Source: Marivirga lumbricoides
Lineage (GTDB): Bacteria > Bacteroidota > Bacteroidia > Cytophagales > Cyclobacteriaceae
Reading direction: 5' to 3'
Assembly: GCF_014636295.1 (NCBI RefSeq)
Contig: NZ_BMEC01000013.1
Span: 62,001-126,000 of the forward strand
DNA length: 64,000 nucleotides
Position 1 is the stretch's first letter. Each line of letters starts with the position of its first letter. This document shows positions 17,267 to 25,766 of the stretch, one piece after another. The position numbers and the translations under genes are program-made. The notes under the pieces were generated by a model. It saw only the letters and a list, made by a program, of their open reading frames with translations, was not told the origin of the DNA and searched no databases.

Positions 17267-18460
17267 TTGAAAAATGTTCTTGGACAAAACTATAAGATTA
17301 ATAAGCAAATACTGCCTATTATAGTATTAGCTCAGTTTTGCTGTACCTCTGTTTGGTTTGCAGGCAATGCTATTATTAGTGATTTGATTGTTAATTTTGA
17401 TTTAGTTTCCACCGCATTAGGTCACCTCACATCCTCCATACAATTGGGCTTTATTTTTGGGACTTTAATTTTTGCTTTATTAGCCATTGCTGATAAATTT
17501 TCCCCTTCAAAGGTATTTCTCTTTTCAGCCACAATAGCCGCTGCATTAAATTGTTCAGTCACTTTTCCTGGTAACTCCTACCTAAGTCTAGTAGGTTTAC
17601 GCTTTTTAACAGGTATTTGTCTCGCAGGAATTTACCCGGTGGGAATGAAAATAGCTGCTGATTATTTTGATAAAGGCTTAGGCAAATCCTTAGGATTTTT
17701 AGTGGGTGCTTTGGTGTTAGGTACAGCATTTCCTCACTTGCTGAATAGTTTAGGATCAGACTTTAACTGGCAGTATATCATTTATGCCACCTCGGCCTTA
17801 GCTTTTTTAGGTGGCTTGTTAATTTTTGCTTTCGTACCTGATGGGCCTTATCGAAAGTCAGGTCAGGGGCTTAAAATCGGTGCGCTTATTACAGTTTTTA
17901 AACCTAAAGCATTTCGTGCGGCAGCTTTTGGCTATTTTGGCCACATGTGGGAACTGTATACTTTCTGGGCTTTTGTGCCACTCCTGTTACTCTCACATAG
18001 CGAATACAATGGCTATGAGCCTAAGAATATTTCACTTTTCTCTTTTGTTATTATTGCTATTGGAGCGCTTGGCTGTGTATTGGCTGGTTATTTGGCTGAA
18101 AAATTAACTGCCAGAAAAGTAGCCTTTTCAGCTTTATCCCTTTCAGGAATTTGCTGCATATTAATTCCTGTGGTATTTCTTTATGCCGGTTCTACTACAT
18201 TAACCGGCTTTTTGGTGATTTGGGGAATTGCTGTTACAGCCGACTCTCCCTTATTTTCGACTATGGTGGCGCAAAATGCCATTGCCGAGTTCAAAGGAAG
18301 TGCCCTTACCATTGTAAACTGTATCGGTTTTGCCATTACAATAGTAAGCCTTCAACTGGTCAACTTCCTGAACATATACTTTGAGCTATATTATATTTTG
18401 CCAGTTTTGGCTTTGGGGCCATTCTTAGGGTTGTTTTACAAGAAAGTTGGAGAAAAATGA
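17267..18460 (+). CDS. Major facilitator superfamily transporter
   Basis: 397 residues and about 12 hydrophobic segments throughout. Family marks include a charged loop after segment 2 (ALLAIADKFSPSK), the GLRFLTGICLAGIYPVGMKIAADYF stretch around residues 110-135 and a central basic loop. It resembles nitrate/cyanate-type or YcaD-like MFS permeases, but the substrate is not readable. The start is unusual: no ATG precedes the first membrane segment, and TTG at 17267 (MKNVLGQNYK) is the best choice. A single gene. Confidence 0.82.
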   Translation: MKNVLGQNYKINKQILPIIVLAQFCCTSVWFAGNAIISDLIVNFDLVSTALGHLTSSIQLGFIFGTLIFALLAIADKFSPSKVFLFSATIAAALNCSVTFPGNSYLSLVGLRFLTGICLAGIYPVGMKIAADYFDKGLGKSLGFLVGALVLGTAFPHLLNSLGSDFNWQYIIYATSALAFLGGLLIFAFVPDGPYRKSGQGLKIGALITVFKPKAFRAAAFGYFGHMWELYTFWAFVPLLLLSHSEYNGYEPKNISLFSFVIIAIGALGCVLAGYLAEKLTARKVAFSALSLSGICCILIPVVFLYAGSTTLTGFLVIWGIAVTADSPLFSTMVAQNAIAEFKGSALTIVNCIGFAITIVSLQLVNFLNIYFELYYILPVLALGPFLGLFYKKVGEK

Positions 18461-18822
18461 TTCTTAATTACATTAGTACAAAAACAATACTACCTATCTA
18501 ATTTGACTCTAAATAATGACTCATTCATAAATATTTTGGGAATTAAATTTTCTTAACGATATTATTTAAAGAATTTAATGTAATGTTTCTTGCATTTATT
18601 AAAATTTTTCTTGATTTTAAATTATCAACGCGGTTAAAGACTTTTTGAATAAAGTAGCACCGACCAAAAAAAGAGATTCAGTTTTCTTGCTTTGGCAAAC
18701 CTACAAAGTGAAATTAATTTGGCTTTTTCCTTTTCATGACAGTATCCTGCTCAATTCTTTTCACACATTTAAGGAGAGTTTTTAATTGTTTTGAAAGAAC
18801 CCGGTAATAAACCTTAAAATAC
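18461..18822. other. Intergenic region, no supported gene
   Basis: About 360 bp of AT-rich sequence between two plus-strand genes. No strong hairpin, no frame worth calling and no perfect TAnnTTTG promoter element was found. It presumably holds the end of the MFS transcript and the promoter of the accessory block. Confidence 0.5.
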
Positions 18823-18828
18823 TTGTTA

Positions 18829-20247
18829 ATGAAAAGGCTCTCCATTTACTGTAGTTTTTTGCTCCTCCTGCTCTTTTCCTGTAATCAGGAAGAAGTAATT
18901 CAGATGGAAGAAGTAAAAGACATTACCATTGAAGAAGTAAAAGCAGCTTTCAATGCCCGCAAAACCCAGAATATTAATTCCCGAACCAGCACAGACAATT
19001 CAGTTGATATTGTATGGGATTTGGCCATTTATAAGGAATTGGAAGTGGGTGATGTGCTATTCTTTCCTACTAAGAGTAATATAGGAGAGGAAGGTAAAAG
19101 ATATGTAAGTTCAGGAGAAGGTACCAAACGCTTTCCTGTTGATTATACCTCGTTTGGAAGAGCCTATAAAGATGAAGCCGGTGAAGTTGTATTGGAATAT
19201 GTAATGCCGGTACCTACAGAAAACACAGCGGAGTTCACGGGTTATTTTTTAGTAAGTGATTGGGGAGATGAAGCTAAGCGCATGCTTATTTATGAAAATG
19301 GTATTTTGATTGAAGAGAGTAAAGTAACTCAGCAACCTAATCATAATGAGGAAAATAATAGATCAATGTCGGGCTGTGTCCAATATGATTATTGGTTTTG
19401 TGTGGATGTCCATATTGATGGAGAATTGAGGTCTTCCAAATGCACTCATGATTATACTGAAATAGTTTGTACAGACCCACTACCAATCGCAGGACAAGAT
19501 CCAGGTACGGGTTCTGAAACAGGTGGAACGGGAGGAGGAGGGCCGTCAGATCCGGACAACCCTAACAGTTTATGCCGACACCCCTTCATTGAAGGTATGT
19601 GGGTGGATTGTGATGCAGTAATTTGCAGTGAGAACTATTTAGCGGATGAGAATGGGGAGTGTGTACCTGATTGCGAGCCTGGTATGGTACCAGATGGTAA
19701 TGGGAACTGTATCATAGATTGCGGACCTAATTTGGTGCCTGACGGTGATGGCGATTGTGTGGCAGACTTAGCCAATGCATTAACAGCAGTTGGACGAGGA
19801 AATGTGAACAATCCTTATAATGGAATGAAAGCAACAGATAACAATGGTTTGGTTTATACTTACAATTCTGAATTAGGTGCATGGCTTTTACCTGAACTAC
19901 AGACTTTAAAGGAAAATGGATTTGAAATACAACTTTATGATGATACAAACTATGAAGAAGGTGGAGTATTAGCAACTATGACAGCTGTAGCACTTGTTGA
20001 ACCGACACCGATTGGTGAGATAATCGTATTGGGTTATGTAGTATATATATATTGGTCTTCTGTTCATGAATTTGCCGAAGCGGATGATCTTGAATTTCCT
20101 AATGAAGCTTGTTTAGATTTTTTTGAAGAATGCACCTTTCAAAATGATGTAAATAATACTCAATTTAATTGTGCATCTTGTTTGCGCGATTGTTATGAAA
20201 CGAAAATTGGTCAGTGGCCATTTGCAAAATGTGCCATCGGATATTGA
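18829..20247 (+). CDS. Cys-rich modular lipoprotein of unknown function
   Basis: Start at ATG 18829 (MKRLSIYCSFLLLLLFSC), two codons into a frame that opens with TTG. 472 residues. Lipobox LFSC at residues 15-18. An N-terminal domain of unknown type runs to about residue 200. A Gly/Pro/Asp-rich linker follows (GTGSETGGTGGGGPSDPDNP). Three tandem repeats of about 16 residues (about 265-312) contain DCEPGMVPDGNGNC and DCGPNLVPDGDGDC, Asp-rich loops that look calcium-like. A variable C-terminal part has a hydrophobic stretch (EIIVLGYVVYIYW) and a final six-Cys cluster ending CAIGY. I infer an exported surface lipoprotein with an exchangeable C-terminal module. It is followed at 4-20 bp spacing by two small related genes. 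Confidence 0.65.
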   Translation: MKRLSIYCSFLLLLLFSCNQEEVIQMEEVKDITIEEVKAAFNARKTQNINSRTSTDNSVDIVWDLAIYKELEVGDVLFFPTKSNIGEEGKRYVSSGEGTKRFPVDYTSFGRAYKDEAGEVVLEYVMPVPTENTAEFTGYFLVSDWGDEAKRMLIYENGILIEESKVTQQPNHNEENNRSMSGCVQYDYWFCVDVHIDGELRSSKCTHDYTEIVCTDPLPIAGQDPGTGSETGGTGGGGPSDPDNPNSLCRHPFIEGMWVDCDAVICSENYLADENGECVPDCEPGMVPDGNGNCIIDCGPNLVPDGDGDCVADLANALTAVGRGNVNNPYNGMKATDNNGLVYTYNSELGAWLLPELQTLKENGFEIQLYDDTNYEEGGVLATMTAVALVEPTPIGEIIVLGYVVYIYWSSVHEFAEADDLEFPNEACLDFFEECTFQNDVNNTQFNCASCLRDCYETKIGQWPFAKCAIGY

Positions 20248-20251
20248 ATAA

Positions 20252-20605
20252 ATGGTAATAGATAACATGAAAATAACATTCAAAAGTAACGAAGTTCACT
20301 CGGAAAAATGTATTGGATTAGCGACTAAAGGTGTAATAAGCAATTTATTAGACATTGAGGTTAAAGAAGCTGAAATATCAACAATTCATTTTAGTGTATC
20401 TGCTGTAGATTCCGATAATGAGATTGTATGGATAGATGAAAATATTAATGAGCCTTTTGAAATTTTGATTAATAATCATAGTCCAATAAATGATCTATCG
20501 GAGCCCTTAAAAATAAGCTCTAGAAAAGAGGAAACTGAGATTCAAAAAAAGCTTGAACTCTATGAAAAACTACGAGAAGAACTTTCAATAAAAAATCTCA
20601 TTTAG
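20252..20605 (+). CDS. Small cytosolic protein of unknown function, paralogue of next gene
   Basis: 117 residues from ATG 20252; a second ATG at 20267 (MKITFKSNEV) gives 112 residues and matches the N-terminus of the next gene better. No signal peptide. Predicted beta-rich N-terminal two thirds and a charged C-terminal helix (KKLELYEKLREELSIKNLI). The neighbour ends with the same layout: EP(L/I)(K/R)I, a charged linker, then an amphipathic helix ending xxxII/LI. It begins 4 bp after the lipoprotein gene stop, so the genes are probably translated from one mRNA. Possible immunity or chaperone partner of the lipoprotein; this is inference only. Confidence 0.6.
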   Translation: MVIDNMKITFKSNEVHSEKCIGLATKGVISNLLDIEVKEAEISTIHFSVSAVDSDNEIVWIDENINEPFEILINNHSPINDLSEPLKISSRKEETEIQKKLELYEKLREELSIKNLI

Positions 20606-20621
20606 ATTTTAAAAGGTTATT

Positions 20622-20972
20622 ATGAAAAACATACAATTAAAATTAAACTCAAAGGGGTTACATAAAACTAAAGTAGTCAGTTTACCTTCAAGTGGGCATC
20701 TTTATATTTCAATGATAACATATAGTAAAGAAGATGGAGTAATTGATTATAGTGAACTCCTTGTCAGTAGTTATACTAAAGGAAAAAAAGTCACATGGTT
20801 CAGGGAAGTTTTAAAAGACGAATTTAGTTTTAAAATTACTCCTTCCAATGTAGGAAATGTTGATGAACCCATCAGAATAGTTGAAAAGAGAAGAATTATT
20901 TTAAGTGATGAACAAAAATTAAAAATGTTTAGAGACCTCAAATATGAGTTAGAATCAACCGGAATAATTTAA
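20622..20972 (+). CDS. Small cytosolic protein of unknown function, paralogue of previous gene
   Basis: 116 residues, start MKNIQLKLNSKG preceded by AAAAGGTTATT. No signal peptide or membrane segment. Shares length, the EPIRIVEKRR motif and a C-terminal helix (QKLKMFRDLKYELESTGII) with the product of the preceding gene, 16 bp upstream, so the pair looks like an old tandem duplication. No family recognised. Confidence 0.6.
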   Translation: MKNIQLKLNSKGLHKTKVVSLPSSGHLYISMITYSKEDGVIDYSELLVSSYTKGKKVTWFREVLKDEFSFKITPSNVGNVDEPIRIVEKRRIILSDEQKLKMFRDLKYELESTGII

Positions 20973-21016
20973 TCATGAAACCCTTAAATAATTATGTTGT
21001 AGTAAATTAGTTAATC

Positions 21017-21484
21017 ATGAGCGCTATAAATTTAAGTAGTAAGAGGAAAAAGTATTTTTACAGGAAAGAGTACTATCACGGCAAAAAGAAAATAAGGATT
21101 GTTTTTTGGCCAATTATGCTATGTGCTTTTCTTTACTTATGGATCTTTATAGATACCAGGAACACTATTTTAGAGGATCCGATCACTGTTTTATTTATAG
21201 TTAGTGCTTCGATCTATTTTACATTTCATCCATTTTTCTGGTTTCTCATAAAAAAACAGCAGTTTGTTAAAGATGATATTTATGATCTTGTTATAGCCGA
21301 GGGAAGCCTAAGCATGCTTGACAATGAAGGTAACAGTTCTACTATACAATTTAACAGTTTAAAAGAAATAGCAGAACGAAGCGAATATTTTTGTTTGCGC
21401 TTTCCTAATTATTCCTCTATCTATTTACCGAAAGAGCAGTTAAATCAATCCGAGATTGAGGAATTGAGAAGATATGGAAATTAA
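21017..21484 (+). CDS. YcxB-like membrane protein
   Basis: 155 residues. A basic N-terminus (KRKKYFYRKEYYHGKKKIR) is followed by two hydrophobic segments (about 29-46 and 56-74) and a C-terminal soluble domain with TIQFNSLKEIAERSEYFCLRF and SIYLPKEQL. That resembles the C-terminal half of YcxB-like proteins, which read W-x2-I-x3-E then IPKxxL. The match is by eye and tentative. Its end overlaps the following gene by 11 bp, suggesting translational coupling. Confidence 0.55.
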   Translation: MSAINLSSKRKKYFYRKEYYHGKKKIRIVFWPIMLCAFLYLWIFIDTRNTILEDPITVLFIVSASIYFTFHPFFWFLIKKQQFVKDDIYDLVIAEGSLSMLDNEGNSSTIQFNSLKEIAERSEYFCLRFPNYSSIYLPKEQLNQSEIEELRRYGN

Positions 21485-22049
21485 TATGAATATGTACCAG
21501 CATATAATTAGCGGATTTTTACTTTTATTAATTTCTTCATGCAACGAAAGAAAAGAAATTTCTGCATTCAAAATTGATCCTTACATTTCGGAGAAAGAAG
21601 CAAAAGTAATTTTAGATGAACAGGGATATGATAAAATCCCGGAAGAAGTAGGCACTTTAGGCAACATTACTAAATTAACTATCAGCGAAGACGCTAACCT
21701 ATGGTCTGTTTTTCCTCCTTTAGAAGATTGGGATAGGATGATAGATAATGCTCCAAAAAATAAGTTAACACCTGCCATTGCTAAATTAAAATCTCTTGAA
21801 TATTTAGGTTTAGGTGTCTTAAACCTTACTGAACTTCCGGACGAATTTGTAGAACTAAAGCAATTAGACAGTCTGAACCTAACTTTAAATTTTTTAATTA
21901 TCGCTAATGAGATAGATAAATTGAAAAAGCTTAAAAACTTAAGCTATATTAATATTACCGGCAACCGAATTGATACGACACAGATTCTACAATGGCAAAA
22001 AGAAAATCCTAATCTTGAAATCATCTATAAATTTAATTACGCTGAATAG
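21474..22049 (+). CDS. Leucine-rich-repeat lipoprotein
   Basis: 191 residues from the first ATG; starts at 21486 or 21492 (MNMYQ, MYQH) are also possible. Lipobox ISSC in MYQHIISGFLLLLISSC. The C-terminal half has about three leucine-rich repeats (LKSLEYLGLGVLNLTELPDE, LKQLDSLNLTLN, LKNLSYINITGN). Such repeats mediate protein-protein contact. Last gene of the accessory block, overlapping the membrane-protein gene by 11 bp and followed by a strong hairpin (22064-22078). Confidence 0.72.
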   Translation: MEINMNMYQHIISGFLLLLISSCNERKEISAFKIDPYISEKEAKVILDEQGYDKIPEEVGTLGNITKLTISEDANLWSVFPPLEDWDRMIDNAPKNKLTPAIAKLKSLEYLGLGVLNLTELPDEFVELKQLDSLNLTLNFLIIANEIDKLKKLKNLSYINITGNRIDTTQILQWQKENPNLEIIYKFNYAE

Positions 22050-22060
22050 ATGCTAATAAA

Positions 22061-22083
22061 AAAGCCTCAAAATGAGGCTTTAG
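22061..22083. terminator. Bidirectional terminator between convergent genes
   Basis: GCCTCA (22064-22069) and TGAGGC (22073-22078) form a tight hairpin with an AAA loop. An A-run lies on the left and TTTAGTT on the right, so it can end the accessory operon on the plus strand and the dioxygenase operon on the minus strand. Confidence 0.75.
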
Positions 22084-22094
22084 TTAATTAATTT

Positions 22095-23042
22095 CTATCT
22101 CTCATACTTAAGTAATCCTTTTTCAATTCTTTCTCTATGAGGTTCCTGCCAGTCTGGTAATTTCAAAGAACTTCCTAATTCCTCTTTAGTTTCATCAATG
22201 GTAAAGCCTGGGCCTTCAGTGGCTATTTCAAAAAGCACTCCTCCGGGAATTCGGAAATAGATAGACTCAAAGTATTTTCGATCTTTTACTTCTGTGGCTT
22301 TTACACCAAACTCTTTCACTACATAATCTCTTATTTTGATAGAGTCTTCAACCTTTTCCACTCTATGAGCCACATGATGCACTGTACCTAAGCCATTTTT
22401 CCCCTTTGGCAAATCTTTGGCATCCATTACTGCAAGGCTATTACCTGCGCCTCCTAATTCACTCTCAAATAAAGTAAAATCTCCGTCTGCTTTTGTTTGT
22501 GAATATCCAAAGATTTCTAAAAATCGGCTCGTTTCTTCTACATTTTCAATGGCTAATACTACGTGATGAATACCAATAATATTCTTTTCCACTGATATGT
22601 CATCAGTTTTCCAAACTGGCTGACGCTCATCGCTTGCATCCTCAATAATAGCTAATTTCAATCCCGAAGGATCCTGAAATTGCAGTTTATCATTTCCAAA
22701 ATAAGCAACCTTTGAAAATTTAACTCCTTTATTTTTGAGTCTTTCCTCCCAGAAACTTAAACTACCTGAAGAAACAGAAAATACTGTTTCAAAGACCTGT
22801 CCTGATCCTATAACACCATCTCTCACTCCTTGTCCTTTATAAGGAAAAGTAGTGAAAATAGTAGAGGGTGACCCTACTTCATTACCATAATAGAAATGGT
22901 AAACATTTTCATTGTCAAAATTGACTGTTTCCTTAATCAGGCGCTGACCCAATATTTTAGTATAAAAATCATAATCTTCCTGCGCATCGTTTACTGTGGC
23001 AGTAATATGATGCAAACCTTTTATAACTCCTTTAAAATTCAT
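22095..23042 (-). CDS. Ring-cleaving dioxygenase, PcpA/LinE/MhqO type (two VOC domains)
   Basis: 315 residues made of two vicinal-oxygen-chelate modules (about 5-135 and 155-275). Predicted iron ligands are His11 (or 12) in GLHHITATV, His222/223 in TVHHVAHRV and Glu272 in GVLFEIATEG, matching the positions expected for PcpA-type hydroquinone dioxygenases. Likely reaction: oxygen-dependent opening of hydroquinone-like rings. The gene lies 13 bp after the MhqD-like esterase, the same pairing as mhqO/mhqD-type quinone-response genes in Bacillus. A second, divergent copy lies at 27448-28425. Confidence 0.85.
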   Translation of the reverse strand: MNFKGVIKGLHHITATVNDAQEDYDFYTKILGQRLIKETVNFDNENVYHFYYGNEVGSPSTIFTTFPYKGQGVRDGVIGSGQVFETVFSVSSGSLSFWEERLKNKGVKFSKVAYFGNDKLQFQDPSGLKLAIIEDASDERQPVWKTDDISVEKNIIGIHHVVLAIENVEETSRFLEIFGYSQTKADGDFTLFESELGGAGNSLAVMDAKDLPKGKNGLGTVHHVAHRVEKVEDSIKIRDYVVKEFGVKATEVKDRKYFESIYFRIPGGVLFEIATEGPGFTIDETKEELGSSLKLPDWQEPHRERIEKGLLKYER

Positions 23043-23055
23043 CTTACAAATGCTT

Positions 23056-23691
23056 TTAAGCGTTTATCATCTGTTTAACTTTTTTGATCTCATCTTCATT
23101 AATGATGTGATCCATCCCAGGGTAAATTCTCTTATCTACTTTTGCTCCCATTGCACTTACCACCTCATCAGACTCATGCAATCGGCTTTCCGGAATATGA
23201 TGGTCAATATCACTGCAACCTATAAAAATTTCAGTTCCTTCAAAGTCTCCTTTATAATTGCTTTTTTCAATATACGGGCCTATCACTCCGCCACTTAAAA
23301 TCATTATTCCTGCATATTTCTGTGCATTTCTGGCAGCATATTCCAAACTGAGACAGGCTCCTTGAGAAAAACCTAATAAAAATATTTTCTCTCTGGAAAT
23401 TCCTTTCCTATCCAGTTCACTAATAATTTGATCAAGATTTTCTAAAGCTGAATCCAACCATGGCTGATTTTCGCTCCAGTTCTCCATAAAGCCTTTAGGG
23501 TACCAGGTATTATTAGTGGCAACAGGGTAAACAATAGCAACATCATCAGGCAATTCCAATTGCTGAGCTAGTTGTTTCATTTTGGAAGAATCATCTCCTC
23601 TGCCATGTGTCATAATAATAGCTCTTTTTGCCTTTTCTAATGAGGCTCCGGCAAAAATGGTATTTTCAAAAAGGTGAAGTTTCTCAGACAT
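23056..23691 (-). CDS. MhqD-like phospholipase/carboxylesterase (alpha/beta hydrolase)
   Basis: 211 residues. Catalytic triad visible: Ser109 in GFSQGA, an Asp at 161 or 163 (GCSDIDHHIP) and His195 (GMDHIIN). The oxyanion loop is THGRGDD near residue 28. The family is phospholipase/carboxylesterase, with MhqD of Bacillus as the best-known relative in quinone stress. Located 136 bp after the maleylacetate reductase gene and 13 bp before the ring-cleaving dioxygenase gene, so the last two at least form one unit. The substrate is unproven. Confidence 0.82.
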   Translation of the reverse strand: MSEKLHLFENTIFAGASLEKAKRAIIMTHGRGDDSSKMKQLAQQLELPDDVAIVYPVATNNTWYPKGFMENWSENQPWLDSALENLDQIISELDRKGISREKIFLLGFSQGACLSLEYAARNAQKYAGIMILSGGVIGPYIEKSNYKGDFEGTEIFIGCSDIDHHIPESRLHESDEVVSAMGAKVDKRIYPGMDHIINEDEIKKVKQMINA

Positions 23692-23827
23692 CCTTTTAAT
23701 ATTTAAAAAAATAAAAATATATGTACATACAACTAATTATATAAAAAAAGGTTTTTGTGCTGAAACTAAAAAATCAATAAGAATTGTTATTATAAACCCA
23801 AGTTTAAATCATTAAAATACAAATGAT

Positions 23828-24880
23828 TTACCCATCCAGGCTACCTTCATAGGCGTGATTTAACATATCCACTAATTTTGCTTTTTCAAGTGGGGCTACA
23901 TTTTCATAAGGTTTAGCCAGCACAGTTTCCACAGCTTTATCAATATCTTCCTGTTTAAAACCAATGCTTTTTAAATCAGTTGGCCCTCCTGCCTTAGCAG
24001 AAAGCTCCTGTAACTTATTGGCTGGTTGATGCCCTAAAACCTGTACAAAATCACTTTTAATTTCATCAGATAAATAGGGCCATTGATAATTCAACACAAA
24101 TGGCTGAATAACTGTATGAACATAGGAATGTTCTAATTTGAATGAGCCTCCTAAAACGTGAGCCATTTTATGGTGTAATGACATACTCACCTCACATAAG
24201 CATTTACCAGCTAAATAAGCCCCAAACTGAATATCAATATTAGCTTTTTCTGTTAAGCGCTGCTCCCTGGCAACCTCTTCCAAACCTCTCTTAATTTTTT
24301 CCACTCCTAATAAGGCATGGTGGCGGGTAACAGGGTTTCCATTAGGGGCATAAATAGCTTCCATTAAATGCGCCATTGCATTCATACCACTGGTTACAGC
24401 CAGGCTTAAAGGTAAAGTCGCTGTTAAATTAGCATCATATATTACCACTTTAGGCATAACATCCATTGATTTGCCCGTTGTTTTGCCTTCTTCAGAGCTA
24501 ATTCCCCAAATATAGGTTTGTTCGGAACCTGAATAAGTGGTGGGTACTGCAATAATAGGTAATTTGGTTTCCAGAGCTAAAGCCTTCGCAAGCCCTACAG
24601 AAGAACCTCCTCCAAAAGCTAATAACACATCCGGCTTTTCTTCCTTCAACTTAACCATTGCTTTTTCTACTAAATGCTGAGGCACATGCTGAATAATCTC
24701 TGGAAAATAATACAGCTTATTATCTCCTAAAGCTTTACTCACTTTCTCAATATGAGAAGACCAACGCTCCTCTCCCATTGCCATTACTTTTTTGTAAGGC
24801 TTTAAAATTGAAGGTAATTCTTCTGTTTTCCCTTTTCCAAATAATACCTGATTAGGATACGATGTATATGTAAAGTTCAT
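23828..24880 (-). CDS. Maleylacetate reductase (iron-containing alcohol dehydrogenase family)
   Basis: 350 residues. NAD(P)-binding region VLLAFGGGSSVGLAKALAL and the following IIAVPTTYSGSEQT motif are typical of maleylacetate reductases, which are shorter than ordinary iron alcohol dehydrogenases. Metal-binding histidines fall in LHHKMAHVLGG. The reaction reduces maleylacetate to 3-oxoadipate, the step after hydroquinone or hydroxyquinol ring opening. Coupled to the IclR gene by an 11-bp gap and divergent from the CoA-transferase gene that would take the product onward. Confidence 0.85.
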   Translation of the reverse strand: MNFTYTSYPNQVLFGKGKTEELPSILKPYKKVMAMGEERWSSHIEKVSKALGDNKLYYFPEIIQHVPQHLVEKAMVKLKEEKPDVLLAFGGGSSVGLAKALALETKLPIIAVPTTYSGSEQTYIWGISSEEGKTTGKSMDVMPKVVIYDANLTATLPLSLAVTSGMNAMAHLMEAIYAPNGNPVTRHHALLGVEKIKRGLEEVAREQRLTEKANIDIQFGAYLAGKCLCEVSMSLHHKMAHVLGGSFKLEHSYVHTVIQPFVLNYQWPYLSDEIKSDFVQVLGHQPANKLQELSAKAGGPTDLKSIGFKQEDIDKAVETVLAKPYENVAPLEKAKLVDMLNHAYEGSLDG

Positions 24881-24891
24881 GTGTAGTATGT

Positions 24892-25668
24892 TTATAATTT
24901 ATGTATTGCATTTTCTATTTGAACCACTGTACTTTTTAAGTGAGGAAGAAATTTCTCTAACATTTCATCTTTGCTCACTCTACTGGCATGTCCGCTGATG
25001 TTCAATGCGGAAATAGTCAGACCATTTTTATCCTTTACAGGGCACGCAATTGATCTTACACCAATTTCCAATTCCTGATCGGCCAAAGCCCACCCTCTTT
25101 CTCTTACAAGCTGAATTCTCTTAATTAATTGATCAATATCAATAATTGTGTTAGGTGTTAGTTGCTGTGGCTTCATTTCCTTCAACAGCTTTTGCACTTC
25201 CTCATCAGGTAAACCAGCTAATAATACCCTTCCCATAGAGGTAGCGTAAACAGGCAATCTAGTTCCAACTCCCAAAGAAATAGTCATAATTCTGTTAGTT
25301 TGAACTCTTGCTACATATACAATATCATTAGCGTCCAAAACTGACATAGAACAAGACTCATTCACCTCTTCAGCTAATGCTTTTAGATAGGGTTTGGCTA
25401 ACTCCTGAAAAGGTAGTGCTGATAAATACGAGTATCCTAGTGACAACACCTTAGGACTCAAACTAAATTGCTTTCCATCTTCAGTCTGTACAAATCCTAA
25501 ATATTGCAGCGTAAGAAGTATTCTGCGTGCATTAGCTCTGGTCAAATCCACCCTTTTTGCCACTTCCGTCAAAGTCATTTTAGGATTATCTGAATCAAAA
25601 GTAGAAATTACCTTTAAACCCTTTTCCAGCGACTGTACAAAATCTGATTTTTTAATAGTTGAATCCAT
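24892..25668 (-). CDS. IclR-family regulator of aromatic degradation (PcaU/PobR/PcaR-like)
   Basis: 258 residues. N-terminal winged helix (LTEVAKRVDLTRANARRILLTLQYLGFVQ, about 31-60) and C-terminal effector domain with LPVYATSMGRVLLAGL and SCPVKDKNGLTISALNISG. This subgroup typically regulates protocatechuate or 3-oxoadipate pathway genes and often activates. It is the first gene of the minus-strand operon with maleylacetate reductase. A repeat-containing 98-bp region separates it from the divergent CoA-transferase gene and is the likely operator. Confidence 0.87.
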   Translation of the reverse strand: MDSTIKKSDFVQSLEKGLKVISTFDSDNPKMTLTEVAKRVDLTRANARRILLTLQYLGFVQTEDGKQFSLSPKVLSLGYSYLSALPFQELAKPYLKALAEEVNESCSMSVLDANDIVYVARVQTNRIMTISLGVGTRLPVYATSMGRVLLAGLPDEEVQKLLKEMKPQQLTPNTIIDIDQLIKRIQLVRERGWALADQELEIGVRSIACPVKDKNGLTISALNISGHASRVSKDEMLEKFLPHLKSTVVQIENAIHKL

Positions 25669-25696
25669 TTAATAAATATCTAACTTATTTTTCATT

Positions 25697-25734
25697 ATTT
25701 TGTTCTCATAATAAACTTATGTTCAAAATATGAG
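25697..25734. promoter_or_regulatory. Candidate IclR operator in the divergent promoter region
   Basis: Overlapping repeats lie between the iclR-type gene and the CoA-transferase gene: inverted arms ATTTTG (25697-25702) / CAAAAT (25724-25729), inverted arms CTCATA (25705-25710) / TATGAG (25729-25734), and a direct TGTTC repeat 19 bp apart (25701, 25720). IclR proteins of the PcaU group bind sites mixing direct and inverted repeats, which fits. Binding is inferred. Confidence 0.45.
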
Positions 25735-25766
25735 TTGTATTAAAGATTTGAAATTAGCAATTACTT

